Of a stretch of 64,000 nt of DNA, positions 14,874-21,934 are shown one piece after another. Origin of the DNA: an uncultured Eubacteriales bacterium (GTDB lineage: Bacteria; Bacillota; Clostridia; Oscillospirales; Oscillospiraceae). Every line of letters starts with the position of its first letter. Within the stretch, counting starts at the first letter, position 1. A program made the translations under genes and the position numbers. The stretch lies in the NCBI GenBank assembly GCA_900319275.1, contig ONNS01000007.1, positions 1 through 64,000 of the forward strand, written 5' to 3'. The notes under the pieces are model-generated. The model saw only the letters and a program-made list of their open reading frames with translations. It ran no database searches and was not told where the DNA came from.

Positions 14874-15739
14874 TGGCATCCAAAAAGAAAGTGGCTACCC
14901 CCGCCGCAGACCGTGAGCGTCGGGAGATCATGTTCGACAATCTGAGCTTTGCGGCCGCGGAGGCCTATAAGCTGCTGAGAACCAATCTGCTCTTCTCCAC
15001 ACCGGAAAAACCCTGCCGGATCGTCGGCGTGACAAGCTCGATGCGCGGCGAAGGCAAATCCACGACATCTGCGAATATTGCCTATACGATTGCCCAGTCG
15101 GGCAAGCGCGTGCTGCTGATCGACGCGGATATGCGTCTGCCGACAGCGCACACGAAGATCGGCGTCAAGGCGGCGCCGGGACTTTCGAACCTGCTGGCCG
15201 GGCTCTCGCGTGAGAAGAACGCCGTTCAGGTTTCGCCCTATTACGAGAACTGGTATATTCTTGCGGCGGGCGATATCCCTCCGAACCCCTCGGAGCTGCT
15301 CGGATCGCAGCGTATGGAGGCCCTGCTCAACAGTCTGTCGGAGATTTTTGACTATATCATCATCGATCTGCCCCCGGTCGACATTGTCGCTGATGCGCTG
15401 GTGATTTCTCCCTGGACAGACGGCCTGATCGTCGTTGTCCGCCAGAATTATACGTCCCGCCGCGCGCTGGACGAATGCATGTACCAAATTCGCAAAATCG
15501 GAGCCAAGTTCCTTGGCTTTGTAATGACCGACGTCTCGATGGAAAAGAGCGGCTACGGCAAATACGGCAAATACGGCAAGTACGGCAAATACGGGAAATA
15601 TAAACAGTACGGCTATGAATACGGCTCGGCGGAGGGAGCCTCCGGCGGCAGGAAGAGCGATGCTTTTATCAAAGCGACAGGAGCCTCGAGCATGTCCGCG
15701 GCAGAGCCGGAGAGTGAAAAGTCCGAGTCTGACCAATGA
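14873..15739 (+). CDS. BY-family protein tyrosine kinase (CpsD/CapB-like)
   Basis: A 288-residue cytoplasmic ATPase that autophosphorylates on tyrosine. Walker A is SSMRGEGKST (Lys 62), Walker A' is LLIDADMRLP (residues 81-90) and Walker B is YIIIDLPP (Asp 165). This is the diagnostic trio of bacterial tyrosine kinases. The C-terminal tyrosine cluster has nine Tyr between residues 228 and 250, mostly in YGK steps, followed by a tail with SSMSAAEPE. It needs the preceding CpsC-like protein for activation and is the expected substrate of the following PHP phosphatase. It overlaps both neighbours by one and four bases. In typical loci such kinases gate polymer length and export; here no polymerase or transferase is nearby. 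Confidence 0.95.
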   Translation: MASKKKVATPAADRERREIMFDNLSFAAAEAYKLLRTNLLFSTPEKPCRIVGVTSSMRGEGKSTTSANIAYTIAQSGKRVLLIDADMRLPTAHTKIGVKAAPGLSNLLAGLSREKNAVQVSPYYENWYILAAGDIPPNPSELLGSQRMEALLNSLSEIFDYIIIDLPPVDIVADALVISPWTDGLIVVVRQNYTSRRALDECMYQIRKIGAKFLGFVMTDVSMEKSGYGKYGKYGKYGKYGKYKQYGYEYGSAEGASGGRKSDAFIKATGASSMSAAEPESEKSESDQ

Positions 15740-16437
15740 TCGATTTTCACAGCCATATTCTCCCGGCCATTGACGACGGCAGCCAGAGCGTGGAGGAAAG
15801 CCTGTCCATGTTGCGCGCACTGAAGGACCAGGGCGTGGACACTGTAGTTGCCACATCTCATTTTTATGCGACGCACAGAAGTCCGGAATCATACCTGAAT
15901 CGCAGGAATGCGGCATTTGAAGTACTAAAACAGGCCTTGACAGATGACTGTCCGAGGATTATACTGGGGGCTGAGGTCCTGTATTTCCCAGGAATTTCCC
16001 GTATGGACGCTCTTGAATCCCTCTGTACAGAGGGAACGGATTCACTGCTGCTCGAGATGCCCTTCACCGCGTGGAGCAGGCAGATGGTCGCCGAAGTCAA
16101 TGAAATGGCGAGAGCGCACCGTGTCCAACTGGTCATGGCCCACATTGAGCGCTATTATTTCAAGCAGGATGTCTCGGTCTGGGATGAGTTCCTGCGCCAG
16201 GGGATCCTGATGCAGTCCAACGCTGATTTCTTTCTCCCGTTCTGGGAGGGGAGAAAGGCCTTGAAGCTGCTGCGCGAGGGTCGTATCCATCTGCTCGGTA
16301 CGGATTGCCACAATATGCGCGAGCGGCGCCCGCGGATGGACGAGGCGGCCTCTCGGATTCGAAGGGCGCTGGGGGAAGAAACCTTACAGGAGGTCAATAC
16401 GCTCGGACATCAACTCCTCAGGGAGGTTTTGGCGTGA
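15736..16437 (+). CDS. PHP-type protein tyrosine phosphatase (CpsB/YwqE-like)
   Basis: A 233-residue metal-dependent phosphatase of the PHP superfamily that removes phosphate from the BY-kinase tyrosine cluster. The metal ligands can be read in order: the opening DFHSHILPAIDDGS (His-x-His), a mid-protein Glu in LGAEVLYFPG, His in VMAHIERYYF, and the late LGTDCHNMRERRP. The length matches CpsB/CapC proteins. The start ATG overlaps the kinase stop (ATGA), and the next gene begins inside its stop (GTGA). Confidence 0.95.
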   Translation: MIDFHSHILPAIDDGSQSVEESLSMLRALKDQGVDTVVATSHFYATHRSPESYLNRRNAAFEVLKQALTDDCPRIILGAEVLYFPGISRMDALESLCTEGTDSLLLEMPFTAWSRQMVAEVNEMARAHRVQLVMAHIERYYFKQDVSVWDEFLRQGILMQSNADFFLPFWEGRKALKLLREGRIHLLGTDCHNMRERRPRMDEAASRIRRALGEETLQEVNTLGHQLLREVLA

Positions 16438-17189
16438 AGAAAAGACAATGTCTTTTCAGTCTGCTGCTTTTAGTGACGCTTCTTTTATCCGGTTGTACCG
16501 AGAGGGAGAACACCGATCCCTTCGAATGGCGGCTTCAAAACATGGCTGCCGGGGCCGAGAAGACATTTGAAAAGCGCGGCGACAAGCTGACAGACAGTGC
16601 AGGATCTGAGTTTATTGATTTTGCCTCACTGCAGGAGAAAAATCCTGAACTCTATGCGTGGCTGTATATTCCCGGTTCAGAGATCAGCGCTCCTATTGCC
16701 CAGAGTGAGTCGGGAGATATCACCTTTTATCAATCCCATGGCGCCGACGGCGCCGAGAATAAGCGCGGCTGTCTCTATACGCATTATCGCTATAGTGATA
16801 AGCACTTTGCTGAGCCTGTTTCCGTTATCTACGGAAAGACGCTCTCGGGAGTCGGGGTACTCAGCGACTTAGAAACGATCTACCGTTCTCGCGAAGGTTT
16901 ACAGCAGCATCAGGATCTTATTGTTTTCACGGCGGATTCGGTGTTGCGCTATCGGGTTTTCTGCGCGACTGAGTTTTCAGATGTGCTGATCTCCCGCGAT
17001 TATAATGAATTCCAGACAGAAGCGGATACCGCCGCCTTTCTGGAAGATATCCGGAATTACCATACACTGCAGCGTCAAGCAGATGACAGCGTCAGCGTAA
17101 GTTCCGGTGACCGTGTGCTCGTCCTGTCGACAGTCCTGTCACGGGATGCGGACAAACGGTTTTTAGTTGTGGCTAAACTGGTTGATTAG
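16434..17189 (+). CDS. Lipoprotein with class B sortase fold, catalytic His and Cys replaced (pseudo-sortase)
   Basis: 251 residues starting at a GTG that overlaps the previous stop, with GGAGG seven bases upstream. A lipobox LLLSGC puts the lipidated Cys at residue 21, so the protein is anchored on the outer face of the membrane. Residues 70-250 follow sortase B: LYAWLYIPGSEISAPIAQ, NKRGCLYTHYRYSD, VSVIYGKT, then VLVLSTVLSRDADKRFLVVAKLV. Active SrtB has IYGHN and TLSTC in these places. Here the His position is Lys 135 and the Cys position is Val 234, while the Arg (Arg 242) remains. A transpeptidase is therefore unlikely, and a binding or scaffolding role is possible. It sits between the phosphatase and the secreted protein. 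Confidence 0.8.
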   Translation: MKKRQCLFSLLLLVTLLLSGCTERENTDPFEWRLQNMAAGAEKTFEKRGDKLTDSAGSEFIDFASLQEKNPELYAWLYIPGSEISAPIAQSESGDITFYQSHGADGAENKRGCLYTHYRYSDKHFAEPVSVIYGKTLSGVGVLSDLETIYRSREGLQQHQDLIVFTADSVLRYRVFCATEFSDVLISRDYNEFQTEADTAAFLEDIRNYHTLQRQADDSVSVSSGDRVLVLSTVLSRDADKRFLVVAKLVD

Positions 17190-17239
17190 ACCAATTAGCA
17201 TATTAAAATTCCCATAGTGGATGAAAGGAAGGAAACCCC

Positions 17240-17773
17240 ATGAAGAAAGTTCTCTCTGTTGTTCTTGCCGTTATGATGCTGGCCAGCCTGAGCGTTTATG
17301 CTTTTGCTGATGGCAATCCCAGCGTTACGACGAAGGCCGTCCCTGCGTTCGAGGAAGAGGCTGTTACCGATGATGGCACCGCTGTCAAAGTTGAGCTGAC
17401 CTCCGCTGCCGATGCTGAGGGCGAAGTGAAGGAAGCCCTTGATGCTGCCGTTGCTGCTGTTTCTAGCGAGGAAGGTCTGGCCGAAGCTCTGAAGGCTGCC
17501 GAAGTCGAGCTCAATGCTGAGGATAAGGCCTCTGTCGGCGATGTGTTCTTCTTTGATGCGAAGGATGACAATGGCGAGTCCGTTTTCAAAGCTGATGGTT
17601 CTGTCAAGGTCAAGGCCAAGATCGAACTGCCCAAGAACCTGCTGGCTGCCCTGCAGCTCGTCGATGGCAACTGGGTCGAGGTCAACTTTGCTCCCGATGG
17701 CAAGGGCGGCTTCTGCCCCGTTCTCTCCCACGCCGGTGTTGTTGCCTTTGTTGTTAGCGCTGAGAACGGCTGA
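17240..17773 (+). CDS. Small secreted protein of unknown function
   Basis: 177 residues with a clear signal peptide (KKVLSVVLAVMMLASLSVYA, cleavage likely after AFA at residue 23). The mature part is acidic, rich in Ala, Val and Glu, and free of membrane segments. Its middle is helix-prone (EALDAAVAAVSSEEGLAEALKA-like). Its end is beta-rich with two aromatic patches, VDGNWVEVNF and GKGGFCPVLSHAGVVAFVV, which recall domains that face cell-wall or surface partners. The AGGAAGGAAACCCC leader gives a good ribosome site. Codon choice (GCT, GTT, AAG, CTG) differs from the GCC/GTC-rich neighbours and resembles tuf and rpsL, which suggests high expression. I do not recognise the family. Confidence 0.7.
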   Translation: MKKVLSVVLAVMMLASLSVYAFADGNPSVTTKAVPAFEEEAVTDDGTAVKVELTSAADAEGEVKEALDAAVAAVSSEEGLAEALKAAEVELNAEDKASVGDVFFFDAKDDNGESVFKADGSVKVKAKIELPKNLLAALQLVDGNWVEVNFAPDGKGGFCPVLSHAGVVAFVVSAENG

Positions 17774-17783
17774 TTAAGCTTGC

Positions 17784-18797
17784 ATGCGTCAAACGCGCAA
17801 ACGTAAGAAATCAAGGAGCTCCGTCCTGGTCACCGCCCTTTTGTTGGCGGTGATCGGGGCGGGCTTTCTTGGTATTCGCTTGTATGAACAGCGTATCGAA
17901 GCCGAGCAGGCCGCACTCCATGCGGATGAGCCCTATCAGAATCAACAGATCGAGATCAATTACGATGGGGTAGACTACCGGCTCAGGGACGATCTGGATA
18001 CCTATCTCTTCATAGGCATCGACAAGTTCACCGAGGATCTGCCGCAGGAGCAATACTACCGGAACTTCCAGCAGTGCGACTTTCTGTTTCTGATGATCGT
18101 CGATCACAGCAATAAGAGCTACTGCGCACTGCATATCAACCGCGATACCATGGCCGAGATCCGTCAACTTGGCCTAAACGGTCAGACGGTGGGTACGGAA
18201 ATCGGTCAGCTGGCGCTCTCGCACACCTACGGCTCCGGCGGTAAGGACAGCTGCCGCAATACTGTCTGGTCTGTCTCCCGTTTCCTGTATGACGTGCCGA
18301 TCGAACACTATGTGTCGATCACGATGGACGGCGTGCCGGTGCTCAACGATACGGTCGGCGGGGTTGTTGTCCATATCAGTGACGATTTCTCGACGGTCGA
18401 TCCCACGATGGAGACGGGGAAGGATGTCCGTCTTTCCGGCAATCAGGCGCTGCTCTATGTGCGCTCCCGCATGGCAGTGGGAGATGGGACGAACCTCAGC
18501 CGTATGCGCCGCCAGCGAGAATACATCCAGGCGCTCTATCAGCAGATGGATCAGCGCATGCAGACAGACAGTCATTTTGGCTACCGCCTGGCGAATGCTC
18601 TGGCTGATTACGTGGTTTCGGATCTTACAACCGACGAAATGTCGAAGGCGGCGGATACGCTGCGTGATTACCGGTTCACAACGATCTATTCCATAGAGGG
18701 TGAAGCCAGCTACGATTCGATCTTTGTGGAGTTTTACCCCGTTGAAACGGCACTGCAGCAGCAGGTGATCAAGCTGTTTTTCGAAAGAATCGAGTGA
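17784..18797 (+). CDS. LytR-CpsA-Psr (LCP) family protein
   Basis: 337 residues: a basic cytoplasmic start, one transmembrane helix (about residues 13-31) and an extracytoplasmic LCP domain. LCP enzymes move lipid-linked glycopolymers onto peptidoglycan. Supporting motifs are DTYLFIGID, the arginine in INRDTMAEI, VPIEHYVSITMDGVPVLNDTVGG, and the late LLYVRSRMAVGDGTNLSRMRRQREYIQAL. These hold the conserved Arg residues that bind the polyprenyl pyrophosphate. It starts 11 bases after the secreted-protein gene and closes the operon before a strong terminator. In context it would be the enzyme that attaches whatever polymer the operon controls. Confidence 0.92.
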   Translation: MRQTRKRKKSRSSVLVTALLLAVIGAGFLGIRLYEQRIEAEQAALHADEPYQNQQIEINYDGVDYRLRDDLDTYLFIGIDKFTEDLPQEQYYRNFQQCDFLFLMIVDHSNKSYCALHINRDTMAEIRQLGLNGQTVGTEIGQLALSHTYGSGGKDSCRNTVWSVSRFLYDVPIEHYVSITMDGVPVLNDTVGGVVVHISDDFSTVDPTMETGKDVRLSGNQALLYVRSRMAVGDGTNLSRMRRQREYIQALYQQMDQRMQTDSHFGYRLANALADYVVSDLTTDEMSKAADTLRDYRFTTIYSIEGEASYDSIFVEFYPVETALQQQVIKLFFERIE

Positions 18798-18859
18798 GCC
18801 TGTACATTTGTTGAAGCTTTGATGGATTTCGCCGGAAGGTCGGCAATATAATGAAAGAG

Positions 18860-18890
18860 AAGGACCGCACCGTCCGGTGCGGTCCTTTTT
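18860..18890 (+). terminator. Terminator of the tyrosine-phosphorylation operon
   Basis: A perfect 12-bp stem AAGGACCGCACC/GGTGCGGTCCTT with a GTCC loop and a run of five T. Confidence 0.9.
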
Positions 18891-18899
18891 GATAATGCG

Positions 18900-19787
18900 A
18901 TGATGGAAAAACATGATCATGCCAGGGCAAAGCGCAGACGTGCCCTGTGGATGTACGTTCTGTCGGCGCTGGTTCTGACGGTGCTGCTGTTTGCGGCTGC
19001 ACGGCTATCGGGCTGTGGCAGTGGACGCACAGAGCTGCCGGACGACACACTGCCGAGCGCATCCGTTGAGCCTGCTCAACGACGGGAGGAGACGGCTGTG
19101 GATCAACAACTGTTGAAAAACACCCTGCAGGGGCTGTCGGATGGTTTTCGCGGCAGCTGTTCGATCGGGTATACCGATCTGCGAACCGGCGAACGGATCC
19201 TGATTGGGGATAGACCGATGGTTGCTGCAAGTCTGATCAAGCTCTATGTGGCCGAGGCCTATTACGCAGCAGTCCATGACGGCGTGATAGCCGATTCCGA
19301 GCGCGAGCAGCTGCGCCTGATGCTCAGCGAGAGCGATAACGCCGCCTGTAACGCCGTGATCGAGCTGCTGGGCATGGAGAAGATCAACGCCTATATCGCG
19401 CAGCGCTACCCGTCCACACAGCTCAACCGCCGTATGCTCGAGCAAAACGGGTTGGAAAACTATACCTCGGCCGCGGACTGCTGTGCACTGCTCGAGCGGC
19501 TGTGGAACTCGAATTTTGTCTCAGCGGAGGCCTCGGCGCAGACGCTCGAGGCGCTCAAGGCGCAGATCCGTCGGGAAAAGATCCCCGCCGTGCTGCCGGA
19601 TGAGATCGTCTGCGCCAATAAAACCGGCGAGCTGGACGGCGTCGAAAATGACGCGGCGATCGTGATGCTGCCGGACGGCCGTGCCTATGCGCTGTGCGTT
19701 ATGGTCCAGACCGACATTGGAAACGGCAATGCGATGGAGTTTATCCGTTCCGTATCGGCCGCGGTGTATACCATTGTGACGCAATAA
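18900..19787 (+). CDS. Membrane-anchored serine hydrolase of class A beta-lactamase fold
   Basis: 295 residues with a single membrane segment at about residues 16-36 and the beta-lactamase2 (PF13354) motif set. The nucleophile motif is ASLIK (Ser 111, Lys 114), the second motif is SDN (145-147) and the third is KTG (241-243). The omega-loop ExxLN that supplies the deacylating Glu in true class A beta-lactamases is not evident. A cell-wall peptidase or esterase role is therefore as likely as antibiotic hydrolysis. The first ATG lies ten bases after the preceding terminator without a clear ribosome site; the second ATG at 18903 is equally possible. No promoter stands out, so it may depend on read-through from the operon upstream. 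Confidence 0.75.
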   Translation: MMEKHDHARAKRRRALWMYVLSALVLTVLLFAAARLSGCGSGRTELPDDTLPSASVEPAQRREETAVDQQLLKNTLQGLSDGFRGSCSIGYTDLRTGERILIGDRPMVAASLIKLYVAEAYYAAVHDGVIADSEREQLRLMLSESDNAACNAVIELLGMEKINAYIAQRYPSTQLNRRMLEQNGLENYTSAADCCALLERLWNSNFVSAEASAQTLEALKAQIRREKIPAVLPDEIVCANKTGELDGVENDAAIVMLPDGRAYALCVMVQTDIGNGNAMEFIRSVSAAVYTIVTQ

Positions 19788-19792
19788 TGATA

Positions 19793-19827
19793 CAGGCAGG
19801 CCGCTCGAAAGAGCGGCCTGCCTGTTG
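19793..19827. terminator. Convergent terminator hairpin
   Basis: A perfect 14-bp stem (19793-19806 with 19811-19824) closed by GAAA. It lies between two convergent genes. The T-tract is weak in both directions. Confidence 0.65.
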
Positions 19828-19830
19828 TGG

Positions 19831-20244
19831 TCAGATGACGTGCGATTTGATGTTGTCGGTGGCGTTTTCAAGCTCGGACGAGACACTGAGCACGAACTCC
19901 ACATTTTGCGAGGTGGAGAAGGCATCCAGCCAGGTGACGAAACGATCGAGCGCGTCGATAGACTTGTCGCCTACGAGCTTATAGAAGTTGTCGACAAAAA
20001 TATGGGTAATATCATAGTTGCCCGCATGCAGGCCGCTGATAAAGCCCTGCAAAAACTCATACGTTCCGATGCCGTACTCGCCGGCGTCGATCAGACGGGC
20101 GCGATAGGGGATATCGTAGGTGAGCTTCTTATCTTTTTCAATGCATACGACGTCGCCGTGATCGGCATCGACCGCCTCACGCACCATGTCGACCAGCCGC
20201 TTGGTCTTACCGGAGCCCTTCAGCCCCATAATGATCTTAACCAA
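19831..20244 (-). CDS. Small P-loop ATP-binding protein, unknown function
   Basis: 137 residues starting at TTG with AGGAG eight bases upstream; an ATG five codons later has no such site. The protein opens with Walker A GLKGSGKT (residues 7-14). A candidate Walker B, THIFVDNF, lies near residue 85, and an SSELENATDNI tail follows. It resembles short nucleoside-kinase-like or zeta-like ATPases only in the P-loop, and I do not recognise the family. It lies between pgi and the beta-lactamase-fold gene with its own weak promoter. Confidence 0.65.
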   Translation of the reverse strand: MVKIIMGLKGSGKTKRLVDMVREAVDADHGDVVCIEKDKKLTYDIPYRARLIDAGEYGIGTYEFLQGFISGLHAGNYDITHIFVDNFYKLVGDKSIDALDRFVTWLDAFSTSQNVEFVLSVSSELENATDNIKSHVI

Positions 20245-20276
20245 GTAGGATCACTCCTTTTCTTTTTGGTATCTTT

Positions 20277-20305
20277 ACTCTACCATTTTTCCGCCGCTAA
20301 AGCAA
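20277..20305 (-). promoter_or_regulatory. Likely promoter of the P-loop gene
   Basis: On the minus strand TTGCTT (plus 20300-20305) and TAGAGT (plus 20277-20282) are 17 bases apart. Confidence 0.5.
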
Positions 20306-20371
20306 GAGGCAAAAAATTTGAAATCGTGAAAGCAACGTAAACTTTTCGGCACAAGCCGCACGAGAGAGGTA

Positions 20372-20405
20372 AAAATCGCCTGTTCCCGCGGGAACAGGCG
20401 ATTTT
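20372..20405 (-). terminator. Terminator of pgi
   Basis: AAAATCGCCTGTTCCC pairs with GGGAACAGGCGATTTT around a CG-rich turn. The minus-strand transcript ends in a T-run. Confidence 0.85.
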
Positions 20406-20421
20406 GTAAAACTACAAAGGA

Positions 20422-21699
20422 TTATTTCGCACCGGGCTTGCCCAGCATGCGGAACATATTCTTTTTATACGCCTCGACGCCCGGCTGATCGAAGGGATTG
20501 ACGCCGGACATATAGCCGGAAATGGCGCAGGCCATCTCGAAGAAGCAGACGAGGGAGGCAAAGCCCTCTTCATTGCGCTCCTCGACCTCGACGACCATGT
20601 TGGGGACACCGCCGTCGATGTGAGCGGCCTTGACGGCGTCGGCGGCCACGCGGCAGACATCGGCCAGGTCGCGGTTGGCGACATAGTTCAGTCCGTCGGC
20701 GTCAGCGGCATCGAAGGGGATCTTATACTCGTCGCGGCACTTGGTGAAGCGTACGACCGTCTCCATCAGATCGCGGCGGCCGGCCTGGATATACTGGCCC
20801 ATGGAGTGCAGATCGGCGGTAAACTCGACACTGGCGGGGAAGATGCCGATGCCGTCCTTGCCCTCGCTCTCGCCGTAGAGCTGTTTCCACCACTCGGCCA
20901 TGAAGCGGAAGCTGGGCTCATAGCAGGCCAGCAGCTCGACGGTCTTGCCGGCGTTGTACAGGTTCTGGCGGGCGGCGGCATACTGCCATGCAGGGTTTTC
21001 GCTGCTGCGCAGATCAAGCGCGTCAAATTCACGGATCGCGGCGTCGATCACGCGGCGCACGTCGATGCCGGCCACGGCCATCGGCAGCAGACCCACGGCG
21101 GAGAGCACGCTGAAGCGGCCGCCGACATCGTCGGGAACGACAAAGCAGGGCCAGCCCTTCTCGTCAGCCTGGGCCTTCAGGGCACCGCGGCGCGCGTCGG
21201 TGGTGGCGAAAATGTGCTCGTCGGCCTTATCGCCATACTTCTTGATCAGCAGCTCGCGGAAGATGCGGAAGGAGACGGCGGGCTCGAGCGTTGTGCCGGA
21301 CTTGGAGATGACGTTGACGTCAAAGTCCTTGTCGCCCAGCTGGCGCAGCACGTCGCACAGATAGTCGGGGCTCAGACCGTTGCCGACGAAAAAGACCTTG
21401 GGGTCGCCTTCACCGGGCAGCGGCTTGAGCAGCTCGATCGCACCGCGGGCGCCGAGATACGAGCCGCCGATGCCGACGACGATCAGCGCCTGGGAGCGGC
21501 CGCGGATCTTCTCGGCCGCGGCACAGATCGCGTCGAGCTCAGTCTCTTTGATGCGGCGGGGCAGCTCGCCCCAGCCGGTGAAATCGGCGCCCTTGCCGGA
21601 CTTGGTGGCCAGCGTCTCGTGGGCCTTGGCGGCGGCTTCGTAATCGGGACCGTTTCCGCCGAAGAAGGCAGCGGCGCCGGTGGTATCTACTTTGACCAT
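20422..21699 (-). CDS. pgi: Glucose-6-phosphate isomerase
   Basis: A 425-residue glycolytic enzyme interconverting glucose-6-phosphate and fructose-6-phosphate, of the shorter Gram-positive type. Motifs include VVGIGGSYLGARGAIELL and the phosphate-binding loop ISKSGTTLEPAVSFRIFRELL. Further along come the active-site region FTADLHSMGQYIQAG and the C-terminal PFDQPGVEAYKKNMFRMLGK with its conserved Lys. The ATG at 21699 follows AAGGAGG. The frame stays open upstream through a repeat element, but that part is not protein-like. It is transcribed from its own promoter. Confidence 0.97.
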   Translation of the reverse strand: MVKVDTTGAAAFFGGNGPDYEAAAKAHETLATKSGKGADFTGWGELPRRIKETELDAICAAAEKIRGRSQALIVVGIGGSYLGARGAIELLKPLPGEGDPKVFFVGNGLSPDYLCDVLRQLGDKDFDVNVISKSGTTLEPAVSFRIFRELLIKKYGDKADEHIFATTDARRGALKAQADEKGWPCFVVPDDVGGRFSVLSAVGLLPMAVAGIDVRRVIDAAIREFDALDLRSSENPAWQYAAARQNLYNAGKTVELLACYEPSFRFMAEWWKQLYGESEGKDGIGIFPASVEFTADLHSMGQYIQAGRRDLMETVVRFTKCRDEYKIPFDAADADGLNYVANRDLADVCRVAADAVKAAHIDGGVPNMVVEVEERNEEGFASLVCFFEMACAISGYMSGVNPFDQPGVEAYKKNMFRMLGKPGAK

Positions 21700-21753
21700 G
21701 GGAATCAGTTCCTCCTTGTATCGAAAGTGAATGATTGATTGGGGTCCGCTTTT

Positions 21754-21781
21754 ATTATACCGGTTTTTTGCCTGATTGCAA
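21754..21781 (-). promoter_or_regulatory. Promoter of pgi
   Basis: On the minus strand TTGCAA (plus 21776-21781) and TATAAT (plus 21754-21759) are 16 bases apart. Confidence 0.75.
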
Positions 21782-21799
21782 GAGGCGGGGCGTTTTTTT

Positions 21800-21934
21800 A
21801 TAACTTTGTCTCCACGTCCGCAGAATGCGGACGTAAGCGGGCGACAGCCCGCAGCTGACGCACAACATGCGTCAGCTGGAGACGACGTTGCAACGGTGCA
21901 TGCGCGCATTTCATGCGCGCGGGGATTTAGTTAT
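21800..21934 (-). repeat. Hairpin-array repeat, copy A
   Basis: 135 bases. Read on the minus strand it starts ATAACTAAATCCCC and ends GGAGACAAAGTTAT, which are imperfect inverted termini. It contains consecutive hairpins: GCGCGCAT/ATGCGCGC, CGTTGCAACG, a 10-bp stem with a TGTTG loop, GCGGGC/GCCCGC, and ACGTCCGC/GCGGACGT. A second copy lies at 63275-63459 on the plus strand. The first bases overlap the dacF stop codon. Confidence 0.85.

Noticed and set aside
21700..21909. N-terminal extension of pgi by 70 codons
   Set aside because: The extension translates repeat copy A and the promoter region. The AAGGAGG site and family length support the ATG at 21699.
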